From NCBI GenBank assembly GCA_001650895.1, contig LXYH01000059.1:1-64000 (forward strand): a stretch of 64,000 bases of DNA. The letters are read 5' to 3'. A program made the translations under genes and the position numbers. Shown piece by piece: positions 29,755 through 38,428 of the stretch. This stretch comes from Rhodobacteraceae bacterium EhC02. Lineage in GTDB: Bacteria; Pseudomonadota; Alphaproteobacteria; Rhodobacterales; Rhodobacteraceae. Below the pieces are notes generated by a model. The model made no database searches. It worked only from the letters and a program-made list of their open reading frames with translations, and was not told the origin of the DNA. Each line of letters begins with the position of its first letter. The stretch's first letter is position 1.

Positions 29755-30637
29755 CTTTGGGGCCGCGCGCCGCGATGCGGCGCAGCCGCGCCTCGCGCCA
29801 GAAGGTGTAGATGCCCGAGGCGACGATCAGCGCCGATCCCGCCAGTGTCGCCATGTCCGGCCGCTCGCCGAAGAAGAGCACACCGAAGCACAGCGCAAAG
29901 ACCAGCCGCGAATAGCGGAAAGGCGTGATCACCGCCACATCGCCCATCCGCATCGCGGCCACGATCGCGTAATAGGACAACACCCCGAAGGCCAGCGCCG
30001 CCGCGATCAGCAGCCATTCCAGCCCGTTCAGAAGGCGCGGGGCATCGCCCGTGACGGCCAGCATGCCCATGCCTGCGGGCACAAGCGTCAGGAACGCATA
30101 GGTCGACAGCTGCATCGACGAGATCGAGCGCGGCACGGTGCGCGTCGCCAGATCGCGCAGCGCCAGCCCGACGACGCCCATCACCGCGAACAGCGATGCA
30201 GGTTCGAACGCGTCAAAGCCCGGCCGGATGATCAGGATCACCCCGGCAAAGCCGACCAGGATCGCGCTCCAGCGGCGCCAGCCGACCTGTTCGCCCAGAA
30301 ACAGCGCGGCCCCCAGCGTCACCACCAGCGGCGTGGCCTGCAGGATCGCCGAGGCCGAGGACAGCGGCGTCAGCGCGATCGCGGTGATGAAACCGACGGT
30401 GCCGATCAGCTCGCCCGCGTTGCGGATCAGCACCGAGCGCGCCAGCAGATCGCGCGAGAACAGCGCGTCGCCGCGCATCAGGGCAAGCACCGCAAAGACC
30501 ACCGCACCGCCCGCGCCCAGCAGGATCAGCACCAAGCCCAGCGGAACGCTGGCCGACAGAAGCTTGATGAACATGTCCTCGATCGCGAAGCCAAGCATGG
30601 CTGCGGTCATCAGAAGCGATCCACGCAGGTTTTCCAT
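29750..30637 (-). CDS. EamA/DMT-family transporter
   Basis: 295 aa with about ten hydrophobic helices and two internally similar EamA halves (about 5-140 and 150-285). The second half has the typical VAVITPFRYSRLVFALCFGVLFFGE pattern split around conserved Pro and Glu. DMT transporters export metabolites or drugs across the inner membrane; the substrate is not predictable. Its stop codon lies inside the distal eno operator, about 120 bp before eno, so read-through into eno is possible. Confidence 0.85.
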
Positions 30638-30704
30638 TGGTGATCAGGCCTGTTTGTCGGGGGATGCAGCGTCGCGGGGGACGTGGCCGGGGGTCCTGAC
30701 CGGA

Positions 30705-31982
30705 TTAGTCCTGCGGCGGGGAAGGTGCAAGGGGCGGCGGTGCCGCATCGGGGCGCGTCTCTTGCGTGGCGGGGGTCAGCCCGTAGCGGGCCACGAGGCG
30801 CCAGACATGGGCGGGCACCATGTTCTTGAGGCGCGCGGGATGGGCGCGGCGCAGGTGCAGCACGGTTTCGATGGCCTTCATCTCGACCCGCGCGCGGGCG
30901 AATTCAAGACCCCGCGGCCCGGTGCGCGGCTGCAGGAAGGACACGATCGGGCGCAGCCAGTCGGGCATGCGGCGCAGCGGCATGCCTCCGGCGGCCCGTT
31001 CGGTATTGGCCAGGAACCCGCGCACGGCCCCGGTGCGCTTGCCCTTGTCGGTCAGGGGTGCGGTCTGCAACTGCCCCTTCAGCCGCGCCAGCATTTCGTC
31101 GCCGCGCGCGTTGCGGCTGAGGATCCACTGATCGCCATCGCCGCCCATGTAGCCCACGGTGATATCGGCCAGGCGGTTGGTGTAATCGACGCATGTCTTG
31201 CAGGTCATCGGGAAGAAATCCGCAGGAAGCTGCGAGATCGGCAATTGCAGGAACGGGATCATGCGCGCCTTGCGCCCATCGTCGAACCGCAGTTCGACCC
31301 GGTAATCGGCGCGAAATTCCAGGTAGCTGATGGTCTGGGGGGCCGGGTCCAGCAGTGACAGGAAATGATGGAAGCTGTCCGTTGTCGTATTGTCCGAACA
31401 GGGAGTGCCGATCACGTAGATCCGGTCGAACCCCAGTTCCGCCTCAAGCGCGCGCAGGGCATAGACCTGGCAGGGAATGCCGATCAGCGCGATGCGCCTG
31501 TGTCCGGCGGCGCGCGCGGGTTCCAGCAGCGCCAGCAGCGGCGCATAGCCCATGCGCATGCCCCGGCATTGCGCCAGCGCCTCGGGATCGGTCACGATGA
31601 CGGGCAGGGGTTTCCAGCGGTCCGCAGGGTCGGGCGCCATGGTCAGCACGGCATCAACCGTGCCGTCGCGCAAGAGTGCCGCCGCCAGCGCCGTCGTGAT
31701 GCCGGTCCATTGCGCGCCGGGGGCCGGTGGCGCAAGCCGCGCGCGCAGCATCTGGGTATAGGGGCCAAAGAATGCCTCTTCGCCCCGGTCGGGATCGGCC
31801 TGCCGCCCATGTGCGGCCTGTTCCAGTGCCGGGTAATCGGGTTGGATGAACTGGCAGGCGCGGCCACAGGCGCGCCCGTCACCCATGCGCGAGACCCCGC
31901 AATCGGTGCATAACCCGGGGCGTGCGGACCCCGTCAGGACAGGGGCATCAAGGCCGAAGGAAGGGGGGGCTACGCGTGTCAT
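30705..31982 (-). CDS. FrhB/BciB-like Fe-S flavoprotein (coenzyme F420 hydrogenase beta-subunit family)
   Basis: 425 aa from the ATG at 31982. An N-terminal Cys cluster (C25, C28, C39, C43) is followed by the FrhB core: TGITTALAAALL (about 93-104), IGIPCQVYALRALE (C171), IGTPCSDNTT (C195) and the CKTCVDYTNRLADITVGYMG block (C261, C264). The order and wording of these blocks resemble BciB (8-vinyl reductase of bacteriochlorophyll synthesis) and plant HCAR, which use FAD and Fe-S clusters. No photosynthesis or polysaccharide cluster is adjacent, so the substrate is uncertain. The C-terminal 110 residues look unrelated and end Pro-rich. Confidence 0.72.
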   Translation of the reverse strand: MTRVAPPSFGLDAPVLTGSARPGLCTDCGVSRMGDGRACGRACQFIQPDYPALEQAAHGRQADPDRGEEAFFGPYTQMLRARLAPPAPGAQWTGITTALAAALLRDGTVDAVLTMAPDPADRWKPLPVIVTDPEALAQCRGMRMGYAPLLALLEPARAAGHRRIALIGIPCQVYALRALEAELGFDRIYVIGTPCSDNTTTDSFHHFLSLLDPAPQTISYLEFRADYRVELRFDDGRKARMIPFLQLPISQLPADFFPMTCKTCVDYTNRLADITVGYMGGDGDQWILSRNARGDEMLARLKGQLQTAPLTDKGKRTGAVRGFLANTERAAGGMPLRRMPDWLRPIVSFLQPRTGPRGLEFARARVEMKAIETVLHLRRAHPARLKNMVPAHVWRLVARYGLTPATQETRPDAAPPPLAPSPPQD

Positions 31983-32013
31983 CCCCAAGAACTAGCGCAG
32001 CTTTTCGGCGACG

Positions 32014-32439
32014 TCAGGTCTTTTCCGATCCACGTTTCAGCGGAACCCCGTAAAGTTCCAGCTTGTGACCCTTGAGCGTGTATCCAAGCCGGCGCGCGAT
32101 CTTTTCCTGCAGGGCCTCGATCTCGGGGTCGCAGAATTCGATCACCTCGCCGGTCTGCATGTCGATCAGGTGGTCGTGATGCTCGCGTGCGCCATCCTCG
32201 TAGCGCGCCCGCCCGTCGCCGAATTCCAGCTTGTCGAGAATCCCCGCCTCTTCGAACAGCTTGACCGTGCGATAGATCGTGGCGATGGAGATGCGCGGAT
32301 CGATGGCCGAGGCACGGGCATACAGCTCTTCGACATCCGGGTGATCGTCCGATCCTTCCAGCACGGTCGCGATGGTGCGGCGCTGTTCTGTCATGCGCAG
32401 GCCCTTGGCCTCGCAGCGGGAAATGATCGTATCAGCCAT
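32014..32439 (-). CDS. Fur-family regulator, Mur-like
   Basis: 141 aa. A winged-helix DNA-binding domain (about 1-85; GLRMTEQRRTIATVLE, ISIATIYRTVKLFEEAGI) and a dimerisation/metal domain with REHHDHLIDMQTGEVIEF. The sequence follows alphaproteobacterial Mur (manganese-responsive Fur paralogue) more closely than Irr. It would repress Mn or Fe uptake when metal is bound. It diverges from the helicase leader across about 350 bp. No sitABCD or mntH genes are in the window. Confidence 0.85.
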   Translation of the reverse strand: MADTIISRCEAKGLRMTEQRRTIATVLEGSDDHPDVEELYARASAIDPRISIATIYRTVKLFEEAGILDKLEFGDGRARYEDGAREHHDHLIDMQTGEVIEFCDPEIEALQEKIARRLGYTLKGHKLELYGVPLKRGSEKT

Positions 32440-32530
32440 GCGCTTGCCCCGTCGGGTGAACTCTGTCTTTCGGTAGCGCAGGGTTTAGCGGCAGCGGCGA
32501 CGCAGTTCCACCCTGTTTTGGCGCGGCGGG

Positions 32531-32559
32531 TTGACTTCTGCGGTCATGACGCGCATATG
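32531..32559 (+). promoter_or_regulatory. Promoter of the DEAD-box helicase leader
   Basis: TTGACT (32531-32536) is followed after 17 bp by CATATG (32554-32559), placing transcription start near 32566. That is 4 bp before the first stem of the structured leader, which strengthens the call. No experiment supports it. Confidence 0.5.
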
Positions 32560-32569
32560 CATATCCAAG

Positions 32570-32653
32570 CAAGGTCCTCTGCCGCGTGAGCAGACAAGCA
32601 AGACCCCTGCGTTCGCCAAACGGCAGGAACGCGAAGGGCGGAACAGGACCTTG
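32570..32653 (+). ncRNA. Structured 5' leader RNA of the DEAD-box helicase gene
   Basis: CAAGGTCCT (32570-32578) pairs perfectly with AGGACCTTG (32645-32653), closing an 84-nt domain. Inside are P2, CTGC (32579-32582)/GCAG (32590-32593), starting directly after P1, and P3, GCGTTCGCC (32609-32617) with GGC (32622-32624) and GAACGC (32627-32632) around an AAAC loop with an AG bulge. An alternative pairing CCTGC (32606-32610)/GCAGG (32623-32627) competes with P3, which suggests a switch. Another hairpin (GCCCG/CGGGC, 32726-32746) follows before the start codon. It is most likely a cis-acting leader, possibly temperature-sensitive or autoregulated. It matches no riboswitch class I know. Confidence 0.5.
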
Positions 32654-32791
32654 GCCGATTTTCCCAAGATCACGCGTGGGGATCAGCGCTGCGGCGGCTG
32701 ATCGGACATGTCGTTCGATGGTCAGGCCCGGTGTGAAACCACGGGCGTTCCTTGTCGGGACGCGCAATATCGCCATGCCGGATGCGTACGC

Positions 32792-34132
32792 ATGGCGCAA
32801 AAGGACATGACGTTGAACGAATTCGAAATGATGGGCCTTCCGGCCAGCCTGGTGAAGCGCCTCAAGGAAACCGGCATCACCGAACCCACCCCGATCCAGA
32901 GCCGGGCCATCCCCCATGCGCTGGACGGCAAGGATGTGATGGGGCTGGCGCAGACCGGCACCGGCAAGACGGCGGCCTTTGGCCTGCCGCTGCTGGCGCA
33001 GCTGATGGCGGATCCCAAGCGCCCGATGGAAAAGCATGTGCACGGGCTGATCCTGGCCCCGACGCGCGAACTGGCCAAGCAGATCGCCGACACGTTGGCG
33101 GCCCTCGTCAAGGGCACGCCGATGAAGGTGAACCTTGTGGTGGGCGGTCAGTCGATCTCGGCCCAGGCGGGACGCCTGCTGCGCGGCACCGATATTCTGG
33201 TGGCGACTCCGGGGCGTCTTCTGGACCTGCTGGATCGTCGCGCCGTGCGTCTGGATGCCACCCGTTTCCTGGTGCTGGACGAGGCCGACCAGATGCTGGA
33301 CCTGGGTTTCATCCATGCGCTGCGCCGGATCGCGGGCCTGCTGCCCTCGCAGCGCCAGACCATGCTGTTCTCGGCCACGATGAACAAGCAGATGTCGGAA
33401 ATCGCCGCCGCCTACCTCAACAACCCGATGCGGGTCGAGGTCAGCCCCGCAGGCAAGGTGGCCGACAAGGTCACGCAGGCCGTGCATTTCATTGCAAAGG
33501 CGGAAAAGACGGCGCTGCTGATCGAACTGCTGGACAAGCACCGGGACGAACTGGCGCTGGTCTTCGGCCGCACCAAGCACGGGTGCGAAAAGCTGATGAA
33601 GACGCTGGAAAAGGCAGGCTATGCCGCAGGGTCGATCCATGGCAACAAAAGCCAGGGCCAGCGTGATCGCGCGCTCGAGGCGTTCCGCGCCGGCAAGATT
33701 CGCGTCCTCGTGGCCACGGATGTGGCCGCGCGCGGTCTGGATATCCCGGACGTGAAGCACGTCTACAACTACGAACTGCCCAATGTGCCCGAGAATTACG
33801 TGCACCGGATCGGCCGGACCGCACGCGCGGGCAAGGACGGGGCGGCCATCGCCTTCTGTGCGCCCGACGAGATGGGCGAACTGCGCGATATCCAGAAAGT
33901 CATGAAGATCTCGATCCCCGTGGCCTCTGGGCGTCCGTGGGAAGCGCTGGATGCGCCGGATGCGCCGAAATCGGGTGGCGGTCGCGGTCGCGGTGGCCCG
34001 CGTGGCGGTGGCCCGCGCGGTGGCGGTGCACGTGGCGGGGAAGGCGGGGCCAAGCCCGGCACCACCCAGCCGCGCCGCAGACGGCGTTCGGGCGGCGGCA
34101 AGCGCGGCCCCTCGGCCAGCCAGGCCGCATGA
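32792..34132 (+). CDS. DEAD-box RNA helicase (RhlE-like)
   Basis: 446 aa from the ATG at 32792; an ATG at 32807 is also possible. Motifs: Q motif PTPIQ (32-36), Walker A AQTGTGKT (53-60), APTREL, TPGR, DEAD (163-166), SAT (194-196), and the second RecA domain with VATDVAARGLDIP and HRIGRTARAG. The tail (about 388-446) is Gly/Arg-rich RGG-type, then basic, as in RNA-binding low-complexity tails. It unwinds RNA in ribosome assembly, mRNA decay or cold adaptation. It is transcribed alone, from a promoter followed by a structured leader, and ends in a strong terminator. Confidence 0.92.
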   Translation: MAQKDMTLNEFEMMGLPASLVKRLKETGITEPTPIQSRAIPHALDGKDVMGLAQTGTGKTAAFGLPLLAQLMADPKRPMEKHVHGLILAPTRELAKQIADTLAALVKGTPMKVNLVVGGQSISAQAGRLLRGTDILVATPGRLLDLLDRRAVRLDATRFLVLDEADQMLDLGFIHALRRIAGLLPSQRQTMLFSATMNKQMSEIAAAYLNNPMRVEVSPAGKVADKVTQAVHFIAKAEKTALLIELLDKHRDELALVFGRTKHGCEKLMKTLEKAGYAAGSIHGNKSQGQRDRALEAFRAGKIRVLVATDVAARGLDIPDVKHVYNYELPNVPENYVHRIGRTARAGKDGAAIAFCAPDEMGELRDIQKVMKISIPVASGRPWEALDAPDAPKSGGGRGRGGPRGGGPRGGGARGGEGGAKPGTTQPRRRRRSGGGKRGPSASQAA

Positions 34133-34140
34133 CACGGACA

Positions 34141-34166
34141 AAAGGCACCCTTCGGGGTGCCTTTTT
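34141..34166 (+). terminator. Rho-independent terminator of the helicase gene
   Basis: AAAGGCACCC and GGGTGCCTTT form a 10-bp stem with a TTCG tetraloop, followed by TTT. It also works in reverse for the convergent EEP gene. Confidence 0.92.
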
Positions 34167-34191
34167 CATGGTGGTGCCTGTCTTGCGCGGA

Positions 34192-34905
34192 TCAGGCCCT
34201 GCGCGCGATCTCGGCCCAGACGGGCAGGTGGTCCGAGGCCACGCGCGCAGGCTTGCCCAGATAGGCCCCCTGATCCAGCGCCTCCAGATCGTCTGACAGG
34301 GCGAAACGGTCAAGCCGTGCCACCGGTCGCGCAGCCGGAAAACTGGGCAGCCCCGGCAGAAAGCGCAGGCCCTGCGCCATCGTATCAAGGGGCATGACCG
34401 AACCCCATTCGTTGAAATCCCCCGCCATGACGGTCGGCATGTGGCCCAATTCGCGCAGGCAGCGCATGATGGCCGCGACCTGCAGGATGCGGTAGCGCCG
34501 GATCAGGCCCAGATGCAGGCCGATCACGCGCACAGGGCCGATGCCGGTGTCCAGATCGACACGGATCGCGCCGCGCGGCTCCAGCCCCGGCAGGTCCAGA
34601 TGCGCCGTGGCCAGCACCTGCACATGGGGCCGGATCAGCATGGCATTGCCATGCCAGCCCAGCGATCCGCCGGGGCGGTGTCCGGCTGTTCCCACGGGCA
34701 CGATCCGCCAGCCGTCATCCTCGATCATGCCATGGGGCAGGGCGGCGGGACGCGGGGGCAGGCGCTTGTCCGCCTCTTGCAGCACGACGATATCCGCGCC
34801 CAGACCTTCGATCACCTTGAGGCTGCGATCGGGACGGCGGCGCAGGTCCATCCCCACGCATTTCTGCAGGTTGTAGCTTGCAATTTTAAGACGGGATGCG
34901 GACAT
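34192..34905 (-). CDS. Endonuclease/exonuclease/phosphatase family protein
   Basis: 237 aa. EEP-fold motifs: IASYNLQKCVG near the start, VVLQEADK with the catalytic Glu, VRVIGLHLGL, MAGDFNEWG and a C-terminal SDHLPVWAEI. The fold includes Mg2+-dependent nucleases and phospholipid or inositol phosphatases. The substrate cannot be told. It has no signal peptide. It shares a short divergent promoter region (38 bp) with the DUF2238 gene. Confidence 0.85.
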   Translation of the reverse strand: MSASRLKIASYNLQKCVGMDLRRRPDRSLKVIEGLGADIVVLQEADKRLPPRPAALPHGMIEDDGWRIVPVGTAGHRPGGSLGWHGNAMLIRPHVQVLATAHLDLPGLEPRGAIRVDLDTGIGPVRVIGLHLGLIRRYRILQVAAIMRCLRELGHMPTVMAGDFNEWGSVMPLDTMAQGLRFLPGLPSFPAARPVARLDRFALSDDLEALDQGAYLGKPARVASDHLPVWAEIARRA

Positions 34906-34943
34906 GCTAGGGATATAGCCGCCATGAAAGGGAGCGTCACGAG

Positions 34944-35585
34944 GTGTTTGCCGATCAGACTTGGCTTGCCCGGATCATCTGGGGCCTGCTGGCGCTGTTC
35001 GCGCTGGATGCGCTGTTTCAGGGCAACTGGCCGCTGGCCTTCGTGTCACTGGCCACGCTGTCGCTTTCGCTGGTGCCGCTGTTCGCCGCCCGCTGGGCCG
35101 AGGTCGTGGTGCCGCCCTCATTCATCGCGGCCATCGTGGTCTTTGTCGGGGGCACGCTGTTCCTGGGCGAGGTCTTCGATTTCTACAACCGGTTCTGGTG
35201 GTGGGACATGGTCATGCATGCCGGCAGCGCGATCGGCTTTGGCCTGATCGGTTTCGTGCTGGTCTTCATGATGTTCCAGGGGGACCGCTACGCCGCGCCG
35301 CCCATCGCCGTGGCCTTTTTTGCCTTCTGTTTCGCCATCGCCATCGGCGCGATCTGGGAAATCTTCGAATTCGGGATGGACCAGGTATTCGGCCTGAACA
35401 TGCAGAAATCCGGCCTGATGGACACGATGGCCGATCTGATCATGGATTTCATCGGCGCGCTGATCGGGGCGGGGGCCGGTTATGCCTATCTGAAAGGACG
35501 GGCCAGGGGCGGTCTGATGGGGTTGATCGACGATTTCGTGCAGCGCAATCCGCGGTTTTTCAACCGTCATCGCAAGCGGCGCTGA
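34944..35585 (+). CDS. DUF2238 (YjdF-like) membrane protein
   Basis: 213 aa, starting with GTG at 34944. Six or so transmembrane helices; the conserved DFYNRFWWWDMVMHAGSAIG and AIWEIFEFGMDQVFGLNMQ blocks define the DUF2238/YjdF family, whose His and acidic residues suggest a metal site. The function is unknown. It is followed 50 bp later by an EamA transporter in the same direction. Confidence 0.8.
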   Translation: MFADQTWLARIIWGLLALFALDALFQGNWPLAFVSLATLSLSLVPLFAARWAEVVVPPSFIAAIVVFVGGTLFLGEVFDFYNRFWWWDMVMHAGSAIGFGLIGFVLVFMMFQGDRYAAPPIAVAFFAFCFAIAIGAIWEIFEFGMDQVFGLNMQKSGLMDTMADLIMDFIGALIGAGAGYAYLKGRARGGLMGLIDDFVQRNPRFFNRHRKRR

Positions 35586-35635
35586 CCCTTCGGGCGGGCT
35601 TGACCTCTCTCGCGGTTTGGCGTCCACTCCGCCGC

Positions 35636-36526
35636 ATGGATCGCAAGGACAGGATAGACGCCATCGGGGCGGTGGCGTTGACGTGCTTTGCCACGGCCAT
35701 GGCCTTCAACCAGGTGGTGATCAAGCTGGGAAATGGCGGGTTCCAACCCGTCTTCATGGCAGGGCTTCGGTCCATCGGGGCGCTTGTCGTGCTGCTGATC
35801 TGGATGCGTCTGCGCGGGATCCGGCTGGATTTCAGCCGTGATACGCTGGGTCCCGGACTGGCGCTTGGTGCGCTTTTCGCGGCCGAATTCCTCTGCCTCT
35901 TCTGGGCGCTGGATCACACCACGGTCGCCCGCGCGTCGATCCTTCTGTATTCGATGCCGGTGATCCTGACGATTTCTGCGCATTTCCTGCTGCCGGGCGA
36001 AAGGCTGACGCGGCGGCGGCTGCTGGGTCTTGTGATGGCCATGGGCGGGGTTGCCTTGGTGCTGGCGCAACGCGGCGGCGGGCAGGCCTCCCTCATGGGG
36101 GATCTGGCGGCGCTCGGGGCGGCCTTCGGCTGGACCGGGATCGCGCTGGTGGTGCGCATGACCGCGATCCATCGCGCGGCCCCCGAGATGCAGCTGTTCT
36201 GGCAACTGTCGGTCAGCGCGATCCTGTTGATGATCGCGGCCCCGCTGTTCGGGCCGCTGCTGCGCGATCCGCAGATCATCCACCTGCTGGGGCTGGCCTA
36301 TCAGATCGTGGCCGTCGCCAGTTTCGGCTTTCTGTTCTGGTTCTTCCTGATGAAGATGTACCCCGCATCCGGCGTGGCCAGTTTCTCGTTCCTGACGCCC
36401 GTTCTGGCGGTGGGATTCGGCTGGCTGATCCTTGGCGAAGAGGTCGGACCCTCCGTTCTGGCCGGCCTTGTCCTGGTGGCCGTGGGCATCGTGCTGATCA
36501 ACCGCAGGCCGCGCGTTCCGGCCTGA
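35636..36526 (+). CDS. EamA/DMT-family transporter
   Basis: 296 aa from the ATG at 35636 (MDRKDRIDAIGAVALTCFAT). Ten transmembrane helices in two EamA halves (about 8-142 and 155-290); the second half has the FLTPVLAVGFGWLILGEE pattern. Probably an exporter of small metabolites; the substrate is unknown. It is the second such gene in the window, only distantly like the one before eno. Confidence 0.86.
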   Translation: MDRKDRIDAIGAVALTCFATAMAFNQVVIKLGNGGFQPVFMAGLRSIGALVVLLIWMRLRGIRLDFSRDTLGPGLALGALFAAEFLCLFWALDHTTVARASILLYSMPVILTISAHFLLPGERLTRRRLLGLVMAMGGVALVLAQRGGGQASLMGDLAALGAAFGWTGIALVVRMTAIHRAAPEMQLFWQLSVSAILLMIAAPLFGPLLRDPQIIHLLGLAYQIVAVASFGFLFWFFLMKMYPASGVASFSFLTPVLAVGFGWLILGEEVGPSVLAGLVLVAVGIVLINRRPRVPA

Positions 36527-36532
36527 GGCGCA

Positions 36533-37951
36533 TCACGTTCCGCAAAAGGTCTGCGCCACGATCTCATGGGCCAGCGGCGGGTGGGTCAGATCCTTCTGGC
36601 CCGGCTGATCGGTGAACGGGTCGGACAGCACGCCAAGCAACCGCTCGAACGGGGCCATGTCGCCGGCAACGGCGGCCTGGATCATTTCTTCGACCCGGTG
36701 ATTGCGCGGGATATAGGCGGGGTTGGCGGACAGCATCCGCGCTTCGGCCCCATCCTCTTGCTGCAACCGTTCCTGCCAGCGGGCCTGCCATTGATCGAAT
36801 GCGGCGCGATCCGTGACCTGATCGCGCGCGCGCCCCTGTGCCAGCGCCCGGAACGTGTTGGTAAAGTCGGCCTGTCCCGCCTGCATCAGCGCCAGAAGAT
36901 CCTCGATCAGCGCGGCATCGGCCGGATCACCGCCCGTCAGGCCCAGCTTGGGGCGGAACGCGGCCAGGCGTTCGGCCTCGATCAACGCGGGCATGGCATT
37001 GATCGCATCGGTGAACTGGCTGATCGCCGCATCGGTATCGGGCATCAGCGGCACAAGCGCCGTGGCAAGCTGCGCCATGTTCCACACGATCACCCGCGCC
37101 TGGTTGTCATAGGCATAGCGCCCATGCGCGTCGATCGAGCTGTAGACCGTCACCGGATGGTAGGTATCCATGTAGGCGGCGGGGCCATAGTCGATGGTTT
37201 CCCCCGACAGGCTGGTGTTGTCGGTGTTCATCACCCCGTGGATGAAGCCGACCGACAGCCATTTCGCGACCAGTCGCGCCTGTGCGGCGATCACCTGTTC
37301 CAGCATCTCGGCGGGGCTGCTTGCCTGCGGATAATGCCGCGCGCGGGTATGTTCGTACAGCGCCTGCAAGCCTTCAAGGTCGCGCCTTGCGGCGAAATAC
37401 TGGAAGGTGCCCACGCGGATATGGCTAGAGGCCACGCGGGTTAGCACCGCGCCGGGCAGCACGGTTTCGCGATACACGCTTTCGCCCGTCAGCACGGCTG
37501 CCAGCGCGCGGGTGGTGGGCACGCCAAGGGCATGCATCGCCTCGGACAGCAGGTATTCGCGCAGCACCGGGCCCAGCCAGGCGCGCCCGTCGCCCATCCG
37601 GCTGTAGGGTGTCTGGCCCGAGCCTTTCAGCTGGATGTCCCGGCGATGGCCTGCACGGTCCACAACCTCGCCCAAGAGCAGCGCGCGCCCGTCACCCAGC
37701 TGGGGCGAGAAGCCGCCGAACTGGTGCCCGGCATAGACCTGCGCCAGAGGGGCGGCCCCGTCGGGCACCGCATTTCCCGCGAATACCGCCGCCATGTCCT
37801 CGGGCGCGCCGGGCGTGATGCCAAGATCCTCCGCCAGTGCCTGATTGAAGGCCAGCAGGCGCGGCGCGCGCACGGGTTGGGCCACCTGCCGCGTGTAAAA
37901 GCGCGGGGGCAGGGCGGCATAGCTGTTGTCGAAGGGAATATGCAGGGTCAT
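36533..37951 (-). CDS. selO: Protein adenylyltransferase SelO (YdiU)
   Basis: 472 aa. Pseudokinase-fold motifs of SelO: YAGHQFGGFSPQLGDGRALLLGE, QLKGSGQTPYSRMGDGRAWL, GVPTTRALAAV, HGVMNTDNTSL, IDYGPAAYMD and NPAYIPRNH. SelO transfers AMP from ATP to protein Ser/Thr/Tyr and is linked to redox stress. The C-terminus ends QTFCGT, with Cys at the position where eukaryotic homologues have selenocysteine. It converges with the EamA gene, leaving 6 bp. Confidence 0.93.
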   Translation of the reverse strand: MTLHIPFDNSYAALPPRFYTRQVAQPVRAPRLLAFNQALAEDLGITPGAPEDMAAVFAGNAVPDGAAPLAQVYAGHQFGGFSPQLGDGRALLLGEVVDRAGHRRDIQLKGSGQTPYSRMGDGRAWLGPVLREYLLSEAMHALGVPTTRALAAVLTGESVYRETVLPGAVLTRVASSHIRVGTFQYFAARRDLEGLQALYEHTRARHYPQASSPAEMLEQVIAAQARLVAKWLSVGFIHGVMNTDNTSLSGETIDYGPAAYMDTYHPVTVYSSIDAHGRYAYDNQARVIVWNMAQLATALVPLMPDTDAAISQFTDAINAMPALIEAERLAAFRPKLGLTGGDPADAALIEDLLALMQAGQADFTNTFRALAQGRARDQVTDRAAFDQWQARWQERLQQEDGAEARMLSANPAYIPRNHRVEEMIQAAVAGDMAPFERLLGVLSDPFTDQPGQKDLTHPPLAHEIVAQTFCGT

Positions 37952-37981
37952 GGGACACCATTTAGGGCAGGGCGCAGGGGG

Positions 37982-38428
37982 TTACAGCACCCGCGACATG
38001 AACATCGTATGATCGCGCGGGGCAAAGCGCGCACGGGCATAGAAGGCCTGGGTGCGGGTATCGTCGCGCGCCACCTCAAGATGCAGGGCGCGCATGCCGC
38101 TGGCCCCCAGGGCCTTGGCGATGCCGTTCAGCGCCTCGAACCCCATGCCGCGCCCGCGCACGGCGGGGCGCACGAAGATCTCGTCCACGACCCCGTCCAG
38201 CCCGCCATACTCCACCGACCAGCCGAAAGAGATCACCACATAGCCCACGGGCGCGCGGCGCGGCCCGATCAGCCAGACCGCGCCATGGGGCGATCCGTCC
38301 AGCAGGGGGGCCATGGCGCGCGTGTGATGCGCGGTGTCGGTGTCATATCCCATCTCGGCATGGAAGGCGGCGACAAGCGGCAGGATGCGGTCCAGGTCCT
38401 CGGGTGTGGCAAGGTGCAACAGGCTCAT
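37982..38428 (-). CDS. GNAT-family N-acetyltransferase
   Basis: 148 aa from the ATG at 38428 (MSLLHLATPEDLDRILPLVA). The acetyl-CoA-binding VRPAVRGRGMGFEALNGIAK motif and the LHLEVARDDTRTQAFYARARF region are typical of GNAT enzymes. The substrate is unknown. The start overlaps the stop of the nucleoside hydrolase gene by 4 bp (ATGA), so the two are co-translated. Confidence 0.82.
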   Translation of the reverse strand: MSLLHLATPEDLDRILPLVAAFHAEMGYDTDTAHHTRAMAPLLDGSPHGAVWLIGPRRAPVGYVVISFGWSVEYGGLDGVVDEIFVRPAVRGRGMGFEALNGIAKALGASGMRALHLEVARDDTRTQAFYARARFAPRDHTMFMSRVL

